Of a stretch of DNA of 64,000 nucleotides, positions 1-9,374 are shown in pieces (position 1 is the first letter of the stretch; each line of letters opens with the position of its first letter). Source of the DNA: Saccharicrinis fermentans DSM 9555 = JCM 21142 (GTDB taxonomy: Bacteria > Bacteroidota > Bacteroidia > Bacteroidales > Marinilabiliaceae); the NCBI RefSeq assembly GCF_000517085.1, contig NZ_KI912107.1:1364398-1428397 (forward strand), given 5' to 3'. Both the position numbers and the translations under genes were made by a program. The notes beneath the pieces are model-generated. The model saw only the letters and a program-made list of their open reading frames with translations. It ran no database searches and was not told the origin of the DNA.

Positions 1-1
1 A

Positions 2-862
2 GGTTCTGATGATCCTGTACAATTAATTCAATTGAATCCACAAAAAGGCTGGTTTGCGGAGCGATGGTATACAGATAAAACAAAACGTGAAAAACCTGCT
101 TTATTTGGTAAATACAAGGGAGATATGCATGATGCGTTCTGGTATTTTGATGAGGAAATAGCTAAGGCTACCGAAACCTATTATGCCTCATCAAAAGGAA
201 AGGAATATCAATATATTGGATTTGTACAAAATGGTGAAATATTGCATTTTAATGAAAATTCACACGCAAGGATTAAAGGAGAGTTTAGTCCGGAAGAAGA
301 TGGGGTGACCTTTTACTTTGATGCCTGTTTTACCGATACATTACGGAAGCAAAAAGTAGGAAATCATGCACCAGGGAAGCCTGTAATTGATATAATTAAC
401 GGTCCGGTTATTAAAATGAATGACACCACATTCCGTGTGAGTTTTAACCGTATGGGTCTGGATAATCCCAGGCGTACCGGTGATATATGGTTGTTGGCCC
501 ATCATTCCGGCGATAACAAATACAAAAGCTCCGTTCAGCAATTTAATTTGCGCATCCCATATAAACTGGAAGAGGGAGCTGAGCAAACTATTGATTTTGA
601 ATTCATTCCCGATCAAACAGGTAATGTTGGATCATTGCCTTTGAATGCCACAGCCAGTTCTGGTCTGCCGGTATATTTTTATGTGAAAGAAGGACCTGCA
701 AAAGTAGTTGGGGACAAGCTGGTATTTACAACCATCCCTCCTAAAAGTAAGTTTCCTGTTAAAGTAACCGTTGTGGCATGGCAATATGGAAACATAAAAG
801 AACCTAAAATACAAACTGCCAACCCGGTTGGAAGGAGTTTTTTAATCATGAATAATCATTGA
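2..862 (+). CDS. Unknown exported-type protein, C-terminal part only (5' end outside window)
   Basis: The frame is open from the first bases of the window, so this is the C-terminal 286 residues of a longer protein; the TTG at position 32 is not a convincing start. I do not recognise a named family. The first half contains Trp/Tyr-rich segments (GWFAERW, DAFWYFDEE). The second half looks like two beta-sandwich or Ig-like stretches, with phrases such as FEFIPDQTG and LPVYFYVKEGPA that are typical of cadherin/Ig-like repeats in Bacteroidota surface proteins. It ends 36 bp before the ATG of the beta-helix gene and is probably co-transcribed with it. A polysaccharide-binding or auxiliary role in the same PUL is inference from position only. 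Confidence 0.6.
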   Translation, partial: GSDDPVQLIQLNPQKGWFAERWYTDKTKREKPALFGKYKGDMHDAFWYFDEEIAKATETYYASSKGKEYQYIGFVQNGEILHFNENSHARIKGEFSPEEDGVTFYFDACFTDTLRKQKVGNHAPGKPVIDIINGPVIKMNDTTFRVSFNRMGLDNPRRTGDIWLLAHHSGDNKYKSSVQQFNLRIPYKLEEGAEQTIDFEFIPDQTGNVGSLPLNATASSGLPVYFYVKEGPAKVVGDKLVFTTIPPKSKFPVKVTVVAWQYGNIKEPKIQTANPVGRSFLIMNNH

Positions 863-898
863 GTCCATTCTATATTGAATAGTTTAAAAAAATATAAA

Positions 899-2326
899 AT
901 GAGTAAAATAGGAAATTATAGATTGATTCTAACTGTTTCAATGCTTTTACTAAGTCTTGTTGCAGTTCAGTCAAAAAACAGAGTAAAGGAAACTACAACA
1001 CTTGAAGCTTTGGTTCAGGTAGCTGCAGAGGATGATCAACAGGTTCGGATGAAACCCGGAGTTTATGCTCTTGATGAGTACCTGACAGAAGAACGCTTAG
1101 CTCATCTTTTAACCCAGTTGCCACCTCAAACCAAAGAACAGCGTCGCCCACCCCGTTGGTTTTTACGTTTTAGCGGTAGTAATAATACCTTTGATTTTAC
1201 TGGTGTTACCATCGAAATAAACACAGAACTATACAGTAAGTTGCCTTATGGTTATATGCGTTGTGTATTCATTGATGGTGATGGCAATACAATAAAAGGA
1301 TTAACCGTAAAAAATACCGGTCCCGAAGATAAAGGAAGTAATGGCAATATCTTCACAGTATTTGGCAACAATACATTGATTCAGGATGTAAAATTATACG
1401 TACGGGGTTCCTCTTATGGATATGGAGATTTATTTGGAAAAGGAGGTCCTGTGTTAACCCACCTTCAAAAGCAGAGTGGCATCATGGTGGGACAAAACAA
1501 TACGCTGAAACGGTGCAAAGTTTTTAGCCAGGCTTTTGGGCATTGTTTTTATATCCAGACTCATGGACATGATACTCGTGATATTTTGTTGGAGGATTGT
1601 TATGCCGAAGGTGCCACGCGCAGCACAAATGATATGCTTGCAGAAAGAGGGGGTATTGCAGAAAAATTGAATTACCGAAGCGTATACCAAAACCGTGATG
1701 GACGTTATATAATTACGCCGGGTTATACAAAATCTTTAAGCGAAGATGGTTTTCGTACCTATGGCGGTGTGGGTAAAGTCACCCTTATCAATTGTACAGC
1801 CGAAAATACCCGTGCCGGATTTGAGATTGGGGGGACAAATGATGCCGAAAACCGCACGGTCCTTCAAGGCTGTCAGGCTATAGGTGCCGAACGTGCATTT
1901 CTGCTCGGATCAAATGTGCAGGTGCGCGATTGCAGGGGCGATATACAATATGGTCCATTGCTCTACTTACGGGAAAATACAGTAGGTGCCGATGTGGAGT
2001 TAGAACTGATACCTGGTATGCCAAAGTCGATGGTACATACCATTGCTACCATTGCAGGTAAAAACCACCGAGTGCGACTTTATACCAATGCCCCCAAAGT
2101 TCCAATGCCTGCATTACCGGTTATGCTTGGGTTTGGGATGCCGGCTCATGCAGAAATGAGTTCTCCTATCCTGCCTATGGAAACAGAAAATGTAGTGTTG
2201 ATAAATGAGTTGGAACATATGGTAGTTATTAAAAGCAATGAAGCAAACAATACAGAAGTACAATCACCAGCACCCATTTTACAGAATAGTGAGACCCAAA
2301 AAATAGGAGGAAGGGGCAAGTGGTAG
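899..2326 (+). CDS. Exported right-handed parallel beta-helix protein
   Basis: The protein is 475 aa from the ATG at 899. A TTG 24 bp upstream would add eight residues before the charged N-terminus and is less likely. Residues about 7-26 form a signal peptide (LILTVSMLLLSLVAV followed by QS). The body consists of repeated short beta-strand turns such as NTIKGLTVKNTG, NTLIQDVKLYV and NTLKRCKVFS, spaced about 22-25 residues apart. This is the signature of a pectate-lyase-like or polygalacturonase-like right-handed beta-helix. I see no clear catalytic Asp-Asp-His arrangement of GH28, so the activity is open: lyase, hydrolase or epimerase are all possible. It lies next to lyase and hydrolase genes, which supports a polysaccharide-directed role in the periplasm or at the surface. 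Confidence 0.75.
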   Translation: MSKIGNYRLILTVSMLLLSLVAVQSKNRVKETTTLEALVQVAAEDDQQVRMKPGVYALDEYLTEERLAHLLTQLPPQTKEQRRPPRWFLRFSGSNNTFDFTGVTIEINTELYSKLPYGYMRCVFIDGDGNTIKGLTVKNTGPEDKGSNGNIFTVFGNNTLIQDVKLYVRGSSYGYGDLFGKGGPVLTHLQKQSGIMVGQNNTLKRCKVFSQAFGHCFYIQTHGHDTRDILLEDCYAEGATRSTNDMLAERGGIAEKLNYRSVYQNRDGRYIITPGYTKSLSEDGFRTYGGVGKVTLINCTAENTRAGFEIGGTNDAENRTVLQGCQAIGAERAFLLGSNVQVRDCRGDIQYGPLLYLRENTVGADVELELIPGMPKSMVHTIATIAGKNHRVRLYTNAPKVPMPALPVMLGFGMPAHAEMSSPILPMETENVVLINELEHMVVIKSNEANNTEVQSPAPILQNSETQKIGGRGKW

Positions 2327-2364
2327 GTTCTGTTTTTATTATAAAGGAGTAAATTAAAAAATAA

Positions 2365-3032
2365 GCCAATAAAACTGGTGTTGGTTATTATTCTAATTTG
2401 GTAGATAATCCATGGTTTGAAACTAATATAATGAAATCTCATGGTGCATTAGGCGAGTGCTACTCTTCACTTGCTTTTCAAATGGAAGGTGATACTTCCA
2501 CTTCTCTGGGACGTATAAATAATGGTTTGGGTTATTGGCTTGAAAGCCCTGATTTTGATGGTTGGGGAGGTCGTTATAAGTACTATCAGCCCTATGGAGA
2601 AACGGGTCCTATATGGACTAGTAATAAGTTCAATCGCAATACTTATAAATATGAACCCGGGAAAAAACACACTTCAAATGGTACCGCTATCTGGCGCTGG
2701 CGTGATCATTTTCAATATGATTTTGCTGCCAGGATGGATTGGTGTGTTGCTAACGATATTTAATAATGCAAATCACAATCCGGTCTCAATTTTAAACGGA
2801 GATCATACAAAAAACGTATTGTATTTAATTGCAGAAGATAAGGATTTTATTGAGCTTTCAGTAGAGAGTACGTATGGTCAAGTTAGTGATGATATATAAA
2901 TAAAGTGGTGTATTTATCCAGAAGCTGGAGATATTATAGGGAGTAACTTTAAATAATAAGAAAGAAATGACCACTAGTGTAGATCTATCAAATGCATCAG
3001 GAAAGACTTTGTATGTATTATTTACAAGCTAA
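2365..3032 (+). pseudogene. Remnant of a DUF1593 (nucleoside hydrolase-like, Sde0182-type) protein
   Basis: This is a broken gene. The frame open from about 2365 encodes segments found in DUF1593 proteins: NPWF, GALGE followed by YSSLAFQMEGDT, NNGLG, WGGRY and RWRDHFQYDFAARMDW. It stops at 2763. Homology continues in another frame from about 2763 with NNANHNPV and NGD, and a later piece near 2975-3032 reads VDLSNASGKTLYVL, which resembles the C-terminal sandwich domain. At least two frameshifts or stops are present. The N-terminal half, which carries the nucleoside-hydrolase-like site in this family, is absent. The fragment lies between the beta-helix and heparinase-fold genes, so it once belonged to the same locus. 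The family assignment is by remembered motifs. Confidence 0.65.
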
Positions 3033-3103
3033 TGACCAAGGTGAATCTAATATATATATACAAATCAACGTGTCGTGATAAAACTTTAAATAATATACTA
3101 ACC

Positions 3104-5401
3104 ATGGAAAAGAAGGTAACTTTAATGCTAATATTAATAATTTCATTAACTGTTTCAGGGCAGAAGCGGAATTATTTATTTCATACAGATGAAAACATAG
3201 CCAGGTTAAAAAATCAGATAGATACAGATATTGAAGTTAATAATGCATGGAAACATCAACTGGAAAAGGCCGATAACCTGGTTAATAAAGAACGTTGCGG
3301 AGCTTCAGATTGTCAGGAGCTGGGATTGGCTTTTCGTGTTACGGGAGATGAAAAATATGCCGAGGCTGTGAAACGAATTTTATTGGATTACTCTGCTCGT
3401 AAAACATGGGAAGGTAATGATCTTTTGAGCAGAGATCCTGCATGGACAGGAGGATTAAATACATCGCATACTGGTTTTTATATTAGTATAGGGTACGATT
3501 GTATTTATGATTATCTCACAAAGAAAGAGAGAAGTCAAATTGCTGAAGGACTGGTTAAGGTATGCATTAATCCTCTTAAAAATAATTGGCTCGATCCACA
3601 AACCAGCTTCCATACATTTGATACCATGGGGCATAATTGGTGGAGTGCTTGCGTTTATATGACTGGATTTACTTCATTAGCTATTCAAAATGAAATACCG
3701 GAAGCCAAACAATGGGCCATTGATATTTCTAAAACCATTACAGAGTGGCTATATTATTCGGGTAGTGTACTTCAGAATAAGCCTCGTAATTTTGATCGTA
3801 ATGGAGGGTTTTATGAGAGCATCAATTATGCAGCCTATGGAGTAAGTCAGTATTTGTTGTTTCGTTTGGCAATGAATAATGTTTTACCAAATGTGAAACA
3901 ACCAGATATATCTGAGCTGGAAAAAATGGCTGATTTCTTTATTTACACAACATACTATGTAAAAGATGACATTCCTAAAGTTGTAAACTTTGGAGATGGA
4001 AACACTAAAAGAACAGGAAATGCTTGCGTTTTACTTTTATGGAACTTAGGATATCATAAAGATACTTATGTGTGGTATCTAAACAAAACAATGAAAGGAG
4101 ATAATAAAGAAGCTATTCAACTAGATTCACCTAATGGTTTAATATTAAATCCTGATTTGCCTGAGTTATCAGAAAACTACACTCCTGATATGGATCTTTC
4201 TCAAATTTATGAAGATATGGGCTGGGCTACCATGCGAAATTCTTGGGGAGACAATGCTTCCATGGTAGCGGTAAAATCAGGATTAACATGGAATCATGCG
4301 CATGCTGATGCGGGTTCATTTATTGTGTTTCATGATGGAAAATACTTAATAATTGATTCTGGAAATTCATCTTATGGAAATCCTCTTTATACACAATTTT
4401 ACTGCCAGAGTGAAGCACACAATGTTGTGTTGTTCAATGGAGAAGGCCAGGATAGGGGAGATCCGTATTTTGGAGTGGTTAATTATGGTTCTTTGCATAA
4501 TTTGGTAGATACAGGTGATTTTAAATATCTGTTGGCCAATGCAACAGGTCCTTATTCACATGTTTTAAAAAGAAACTATAGAAACTTTATCTGGGTTGGT
4601 GAAGTATTGTTAGTCATTGATGATTTATTGGCTCGTGAACCGGGGCAATTTGAATGGCTGTTACATTATAATGGTGAGTCGAAACGAAGAGGATTGGATC
4701 TGTCGATCAAAGATGGAGATGCTGAAGTATTGGTTCGTCCATTATATCCTGAGACTTTCTCTGATGGCGGATTACCTCATGATTTTCCTGAAAAAATGCG
4801 ATTAGAAGAAAAATTTGGTTATGAAGATCATCATCCTGAAAACAGAAAGCCTTACTGGTCGGTGAGTCATTTTGAAAAAACTGCCAGAACAAAGTTTATA
4901 TCTGCTATTATCTTTAAATCTGAAAGCAATAAAGATAAGCTTCCTGTTATTGAACGTTTTCAGGGAAACAACTATTTGGGAGTCAGGATTACACAACAAG
5001 GAAAGAAAACAGAAGTATATCTTAACTTACTGGCTGATGGAAGTATTAAGCATCGAAACAGTGTGAATGAGATGAATGGATGGCAAACTGATGCTTATCT
5101 GACAGCTTTAACTTTTGATGAAAAAACTGATATTTCCAAAGTAGAAAATCTGAAAGACTGTTTTATTGGTCATGGAAGTTACCTGAGAAAAGATGATCAG
5201 GTTCTGGTACATGCATTGTCAAAGTACACAGCATATTTTAAAGATATTAATACTAAAGTTAATGTGATTTTTCAAGGACAACCGGAAGTTTATTTAAACG
5301 TCTATGATCCTATGAAGACAAAGCAAATAAAGGTAAACGGAAGCTGGGTTACTGGATTGTATAATAAAGAATTAAAGACGATAAATTTAAAAGTAGAATA
5401 A
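3104..5401 (+). CDS. Heparinase II/III-family polysaccharide lyase, exported
   Basis: The protein is 765 aa from the ATG at 3104. The longer frame upstream from 3032 has no signal sequence at its start and overlaps the decayed gene, so I prefer 3104. Residues about 5-19 are a signal peptide ending SGQ. An alpha/alpha-toroid region runs to about residue 370, with GHNWW and NGGFYESINYAAYG resembling the active-site helices of heparinase II-type lyases. The beta-sheet C-terminal part starts near residue 380 and has the His-x-His-x-Asp motif (NHAHADAGSF, H398/H400/D402) that binds metal in this superfamily. The exact PL family and the uronate substrate cannot be told from sequence alone. The stop is only 3 bp before the GH97 start, so the two genes form an operon. 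Confidence 0.82.
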   Translation: MEKKVTLMLILIISLTVSGQKRNYLFHTDENIARLKNQIDTDIEVNNAWKHQLEKADNLVNKERCGASDCQELGLAFRVTGDEKYAEAVKRILLDYSARKTWEGNDLLSRDPAWTGGLNTSHTGFYISIGYDCIYDYLTKKERSQIAEGLVKVCINPLKNNWLDPQTSFHTFDTMGHNWWSACVYMTGFTSLAIQNEIPEAKQWAIDISKTITEWLYYSGSVLQNKPRNFDRNGGFYESINYAAYGVSQYLLFRLAMNNVLPNVKQPDISELEKMADFFIYTTYYVKDDIPKVVNFGDGNTKRTGNACVLLLWNLGYHKDTYVWYLNKTMKGDNKEAIQLDSPNGLILNPDLPELSENYTPDMDLSQIYEDMGWATMRNSWGDNASMVAVKSGLTWNHAHADAGSFIVFHDGKYLIIDSGNSSYGNPLYTQFYCQSEAHNVVLFNGEGQDRGDPYFGVVNYGSLHNLVDTGDFKYLLANATGPYSHVLKRNYRNFIWVGEVLLVIDDLLAREPGQFEWLLHYNGESKRRGLDLSIKDGDAEVLVRPLYPETFSDGGLPHDFPEKMRLEEKFGYEDHHPENRKPYWSVSHFEKTARTKFISAIIFKSESNKDKLPVIERFQGNNYLGVRITQQGKKTEVYLNLLADGSIKHRNSVNEMNGWQTDAYLTALTFDEKTDISKVENLKDCFIGHGSYLRKDDQVLVHALSKYTAYFKDINTKVNVIFQGQPEVYLNVYDPMKTKQIKVNGSWVTGLYNKELKTINLKVE

Positions 5402-5404
5402 GCC

Positions 5405-7354
5405 ATGTTTAAGAAGTTATATTTGATTTTAACAGGATTGGCTATTGTAGGTCAGTTGGTAGCTGAGGGAATTATTCCCGAAACAAATGTAAAAGTAGAA
5501 TCTCCTGATGGAAATTTAACCTTTGAATTTTATCAAAAAGAATTAGGTCAGGATAAAAAGCAAATGTATTACACTGTTGAGTATAAAAAACAACCTGTTG
5601 TATTGGAATCTGAATTAGGAATATTAATTGAAAATAATCTGTTTGAATCGGCTTTGGGTATTGAAAATGATCCTAGCGATAAATGGTGTGAGAATCTCGA
5701 GTTTAAATCATCAAGTCCGAGAGTTGTTGATACAACATGGTCTCCTTTATATGGAGAACGTAACTTAGTAAAGGATAATTATAATTATCAAGTTCTTCAT
5801 TTTGTAAAATTTGAGTCAGCAGAGGATATTCATGAAGGTCATTCTGGTACGAGCTATGATAAGCGCAGAAGCTATTTAATGGATTTGGAAGTTCGTGTTT
5901 ATAATGAGGGAGTAGCTTTTAGATATTTTTTTCCGGAGACTTCAAATGGATTGTTTCTTCATATTGAAGGTGAGCAAACAAGCTTTACAATGCCAGATGA
6001 AACCATGGCATTTTATGAACGATGGGCACAAGGTCCATATGAACTTTTATCATTAAAAAACTGGCCGGATGAATGTGAACGCCCTTTAACCTTAAATTTA
6101 AAGAATGGATTAAGAGTGGCTTTATTAGAAGCCAGAATGATAGATTACAGTAGAGGAAAATTTAAATTGAGTGAGGATAAAGCTAATACTATTGAGTTAA
6201 CCATGTATGATAAGGTAGATGCTATTAGTCCGTACGCAACTCCATGGAGAGTAATTATGGTAGCAGAAACACCTGGAGAATTATTAGAAAATAATGATCT
6301 TGTTTTAAACTTAAATGCTTCAAATCAGCTTCAAAATACATCATGGATAAAGCCTGGTAAAGTAATCAGATCTAACCTGACTACGAAAGATGCAAAAGAA
6401 TGCATTGATTTTGCAGCAGAAAGAAACCTTCAATATGTACATCTAGATGCTGGTTGGTATGGTCCTGAAATGAAAGTGGCAAGTGATGCAACAAGTGTTT
6501 CACCTGATCGTGATTTGGATATGCACGAAGTTGTTAACTATGCAGGGGCAAAAGGTATTGGAATTTTTGTATATATCAACCAAAGAGCATTGGGTGATGA
6601 TTTGGATAAAGTATTTGCAAAGTGCAGAGATTGGGGATTTAAAGGAGTGAAATTTGGATTTGTTCAGATAGGTTCATCCCGTTGGACTGCATGGTTGCAC
6701 GATGCTATTAAAAAAGCTGCGGAGTATCATTTGATGATTGATATTCATGATGAATATCGACCTACTGGTTTTAGTCGTACTTATCCTAATCTAATGACTC
6801 AGGAAGGTATTAGAGGAAATGAAGAAATGCCGGATGCAACGCATAATACAATCTTACCTTTTACTAGATATTTAGCAGGTGCAGGAGATTATACTATCTG
6901 TTATTATAACAATCGTATTAAAACAACACACGCTCATCAATTGGCATTATCGGTTGTTTATTATAGTCCTATACAGTTTTTATACTGGTACGATACACCA
7001 TCTCATTATAGGGGAGAAAAAGAAATTGCGTTTTTTGATGCAGTACCAACTGTTTGGGATGATACAAGAGTCTTGAGTGGAGAAATAGGTGAATATATAT
7101 CCGTTGCCCGTAAATCAGGAGATACGTGGTTTGTTGGAGCTATTACGAATAATGATGCCCGGGAAATTACGATTTCAATGAATTTTTTAGAGGAAAAGAA
7201 AAAATATGTTGCAACAATTTATTACGATGACCCGGATTTAAAAACACGAACAAATGTAAATATCAATATTCAAACCGTAAATTATTCCTCTGAGTTAAAG
7301 CTAAAGCTTCAGAAAAGTGGTGGGGTTGCGATTCATATTCAGTTAAACGAATAA
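5405..7354 (+). CDS. Glycoside hydrolase family 97 (alpha-glucosidase/alpha-galactosidase type), exported
   Basis: The protein is 649 aa, close to the length of short GH97 enzymes. An N-terminal signal peptide of about 20 residues is followed by the GH97 N-terminal sandwich (VKVESPDGNL, FRYFFP) to about residue 270. The (beta/alpha)8 barrel follows (YVHLDAGWYG, RPTGFSRTYPN, RGNEEMP) and then a C-terminal beta domain (WFVGAITNNDAR to the end). In retaining members a nucleophile Asp sits in the GVKxD segment; here that segment reads GVKFGF, with Gly. In SusB-type inverting members a Glu follows the His before RPTG; here the text is HDEYRPTG. The mechanism and substrate anomer therefore cannot be assigned. 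It overlaps no neighbour and follows the lyase by 3 bp. Confidence 0.85.
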   Translation: MFKKLYLILTGLAIVGQLVAEGIIPETNVKVESPDGNLTFEFYQKELGQDKKQMYYTVEYKKQPVVLESELGILIENNLFESALGIENDPSDKWCENLEFKSSSPRVVDTTWSPLYGERNLVKDNYNYQVLHFVKFESAEDIHEGHSGTSYDKRRSYLMDLEVRVYNEGVAFRYFFPETSNGLFLHIEGEQTSFTMPDETMAFYERWAQGPYELLSLKNWPDECERPLTLNLKNGLRVALLEARMIDYSRGKFKLSEDKANTIELTMYDKVDAISPYATPWRVIMVAETPGELLENNDLVLNLNASNQLQNTSWIKPGKVIRSNLTTKDAKECIDFAAERNLQYVHLDAGWYGPEMKVASDATSVSPDRDLDMHEVVNYAGAKGIGIFVYINQRALGDDLDKVFAKCRDWGFKGVKFGFVQIGSSRWTAWLHDAIKKAAEYHLMIDIHDEYRPTGFSRTYPNLMTQEGIRGNEEMPDATHNTILPFTRYLAGAGDYTICYYNNRIKTTHAHQLALSVVYYSPIQFLYWYDTPSHYRGEKEIAFFDAVPTVWDDTRVLSGEIGEYISVARKSGDTWFVGAITNNDAREITISMNFLEEKKKYVATIYYDDPDLKTRTNVNINIQTVNYSSELKLKLQKSGGVAIHIQLNE

Positions 7355-7365
7355 TATAATATATA

Positions 7366-7764
7366 ATGGTTGCTACAATGTTAGGAGAAACTCCAAGAGT
7401 GTTTTTGGATAGAGGGGATGTTCGAGAGGCCTTGCTTAGTATTTTAGATACATCGAAGATTTTGTGGGATGATGCTATCGTTTTGGATGGTGAAATAGGG
7501 AAAAACATTGTAGTCGCACGTCGTTTGGGGGCTGACTGGTTTATTGGTGCTATTACTAATATGGATGCAATGGAGATTACAACACCACTAACATTTCTGG
7601 AAGAAGGAAAAAAATATCAGGCAACGATATATTATGATGACCCAAAGTTGAATGCCCAAACCAATGTTGGTATAGAGACACATACGGTAAACAATAAAAA
7701 GGAATTGAAGTATAGTTTGCTACCCTCAGGTGGTGTTGCGATTAAAATTGAACCAGTAAAATAA
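7366..7764 (+). pseudogene. C-terminal fragment of a second GH97
   Basis: This 132-residue ORF aligns with the C-terminal beta domain of the GH97 directly upstream: WDDAIVLDGEIG against WDDTRVLSGEIG, WFIGAITNMDA against WFVGAITNNDA, and YQATIYYDDP against YVATIYYDDP. It ends in SGGVAIKIE. There is no signal peptide, N-terminal domain or catalytic barrel, so it cannot be an enzyme. The first 30 or so residues do not match the GH97 region well. It is best read as what remains after deletion of most of a tandem GH97 paralogue, probably during the rearrangement that also left the IS66 scar about 150 bp downstream. It may still be translated, starting 11 bp after the intact GH97 stop. Confidence 0.75.
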
Positions 7765-7920
7765 AATGAGGTTTTAAAGTAGTATGTAGTAAATGGATGG
7801 CAGTTTAAAGGCATAAGTTAAAAAGTCTTCATTGCTACATACATTTTTCAAAGTAAAAAAAAGAGTAGTTTTTTTATATGCAAAACAAAGTAAATATGCG
7901 GTCTGCTACATATTGCAAAA

Positions 7921-8658
7921 GTAAAAAAAACGCTCCAATCCGGATGTCGATTTGAGCGTTGGAATTCTCTAAGTTTTACTGGAATCTTTGGAAATTAATC
8001 GAAAATAGTGGGTGTTTTTAGAAAATTCTGATAACTATTAGACTTATTCCAATTGTGCGGCAAAAGATCAGCCAAATCTAAATCATAATTACTGCTGTAT
8101 AACGCAATCTTAGAAAATACATCCGTAAGCCAAGCGCTTTCGCAGTTCAGCTCTTTGCTTGTTATTCATGTTCTGATCGGTGGCCATTTGCTTAACCTGA
8201 TAGATTTTAGCAATTTTGTGCCAAAGCATATTCAGCCCCCGTTTTGTCTTCTTTTAGACTTTCGGAGAATTTCCTGCGCGCATGAGCCCAACAACTAAGA
8301 AGCAAAATACCTTTCTTTTGCTCATAGATTGAATATGCCTGATATCCATCGGTTTGAATAGCTCCCTGAAAATCCTTTAATAAAGGAAGTATCACTTTTT
8401 GTGCTGGGAGCCTTTGTCGTAGTGAAAGAAAACTAAGTTATTCATTACTGATCGAACCATCCACAGATAAGCCTTTTGTGCTTTTCGTTGCTAATAACCG
8501 GAATGGTACTTTCGTCAACCTGAATATAATCAGATTTTAGAACAATTTCTTTTAAACGTGCATAAAGAGCTCTTAGTAAATCACAGCTTCCTTGAAACCA
8601 ACCATTAATGGTGGATGCGGGTAATTTTATACCTACCATTTTGAACATGGCCATTTTA
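7921..8658 (-). mobile_element. Decayed IS66-family insertion sequence (transposase remnant)
   Basis: Minus-strand frames carry pieces of an IS66 TnpC transposase in the right order. From 8654 downward there is GIKLPASTINGWFQ and DYIQVDEST (the DDE-type core). WMVRSVMNNLVFFHYDKGS follows, then VILPLLKDFQGAIQTDGYQAY with CWAHARRKF. The next piece ends at RKRLAY and is fused directly to the C-terminal tail WLTDVFSKIALYSSNYDLD, ending LLPHNW near 8040 (stop at 7995). I count at least three frameshifts plus an internal deletion between RKRLAY and WLTDVF. The N-terminal third is missing. The GTAA at 7921, followed by an inverted repeat (AACGCTC/GAGCGTT), looks like an IS66-type terminus, but no matching right end is visible. 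Confidence 0.75.
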
Positions 8659-8659
8659 C

Positions 8660-8941
8660 GACGACATGGCAGATGCTGGTTTTAATGCCTATATACTGGC
8701 CAAAGCCATGGGCATGAGTACATCTACCTTTTATAGAAACACAAAAAAAATTACGAACAAAACACCTGGTGCGTTTGTAAAGGATATCTGTTAACAAAGA
8801 GCTGTTAAGTTGCTTAAAAAAAGTGATTTAAGTGTTTCTTGAAATTGCCGAGAACGAAGACTATTTAGATGTTAAAAGCTTTAAAAAGCATTCGAAACTA
8901 TATATGGGTTAATTCTATCAGAATATCGTTCAAAGTTGTAA
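8660..8941 (+). pseudogene. Remnant of an AraC-type HTH domain, probably from a hybrid two-component regulator
   Basis: The plus-strand frame from 8660 encodes AYILAKAMGMSTSTFYRNTKK followed by ITNKTPGAFVKDI, which is the first half of an AraC HTH. An in-frame stop follows, then QRAVKLLKKSDLSVS, another stop, and in shifted frames DVKSFKKH and LSEYRSKL, the typical end of the domain at the stop at 8941. In Bacteroidota such C-termini usually belong to hybrid two-component system PUL regulators, which fits a lost regulator of the neighbouring PUL. Everything upstream of the HTH is replaced by the IS66 remnant, so insertion and deletion probably destroyed it. Confidence 0.65.
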
Positions 8942-9374
8942 AGGAATACGTATAATAAAGTAGGCTGTCTCAAGCGTTGTATTATATTTTTTTCGCTTCT
9001 GTGTCTTGTAAAAAAATCGACGCTGTAAAATTCTTCCTATTTAGGATCTATGAAAATTTATGCTGATAAGTTAATGCTGAATCTAACCCTAGATTTTATA
9101 CCTATACTTTATTCAAATTTTACTGACACTAAGTATTTATAACACCTTTATGCTGTGTGATTTTTTTTGTCAATTTAAGAGGTGACCTATTTAGCATACA
9201 GTGCATCAGTGATATATGTTGTTAAGGTGACAAGAATACACCCTCTTTTTGAATATTATCAATCATGTGATTTGACAAAAATACTCCTCTCTATTGAACG
9301 TTACACCTTGTTTTTTTTTGTTAAAATCTGTGAAATTGCACCTGTGTTTGAAACAATAAATGCGAACTAAATAA
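8942..9374 (+). other. Gene-free stretch, very AT-rich
   Basis: About 430 bp without a supportable gene. It begins with AGGCTGTCTC near 8962, which resembles the end of some insertion sequences, but no partner copy is visible. The rest has several T-runs and no clear terminator. A possible weak promoter (TGTGTTTG near 9340) lies just upstream of the small membrane ORF at 9375. Confidence 0.5.

Noticed and set aside
2146-2442. 98-codon minus-strand ORF across the end of the beta-helix gene
   Set aside because: It is opposite a gene with a clear signal peptide and repeat pattern, and has no recognisable features of its own.
5333-5345. GTAAACGG match to the LacI-type operator
   Set aside because: It is a single half-site inside the end of the lyase coding sequence, without the 19-bp partner.
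8955-8975. AGGCTGTCTC resembling an insertion sequence end
   Set aside because: No second end, no transposase of a matching family and no target duplication were found in the window.
9182-9370. 62-codon ORF upstream of the first SusC
   Set aside because: It begins with GTG in very AT-rich DNA, has no domain, and its sequence looks like translated non-coding DNA.
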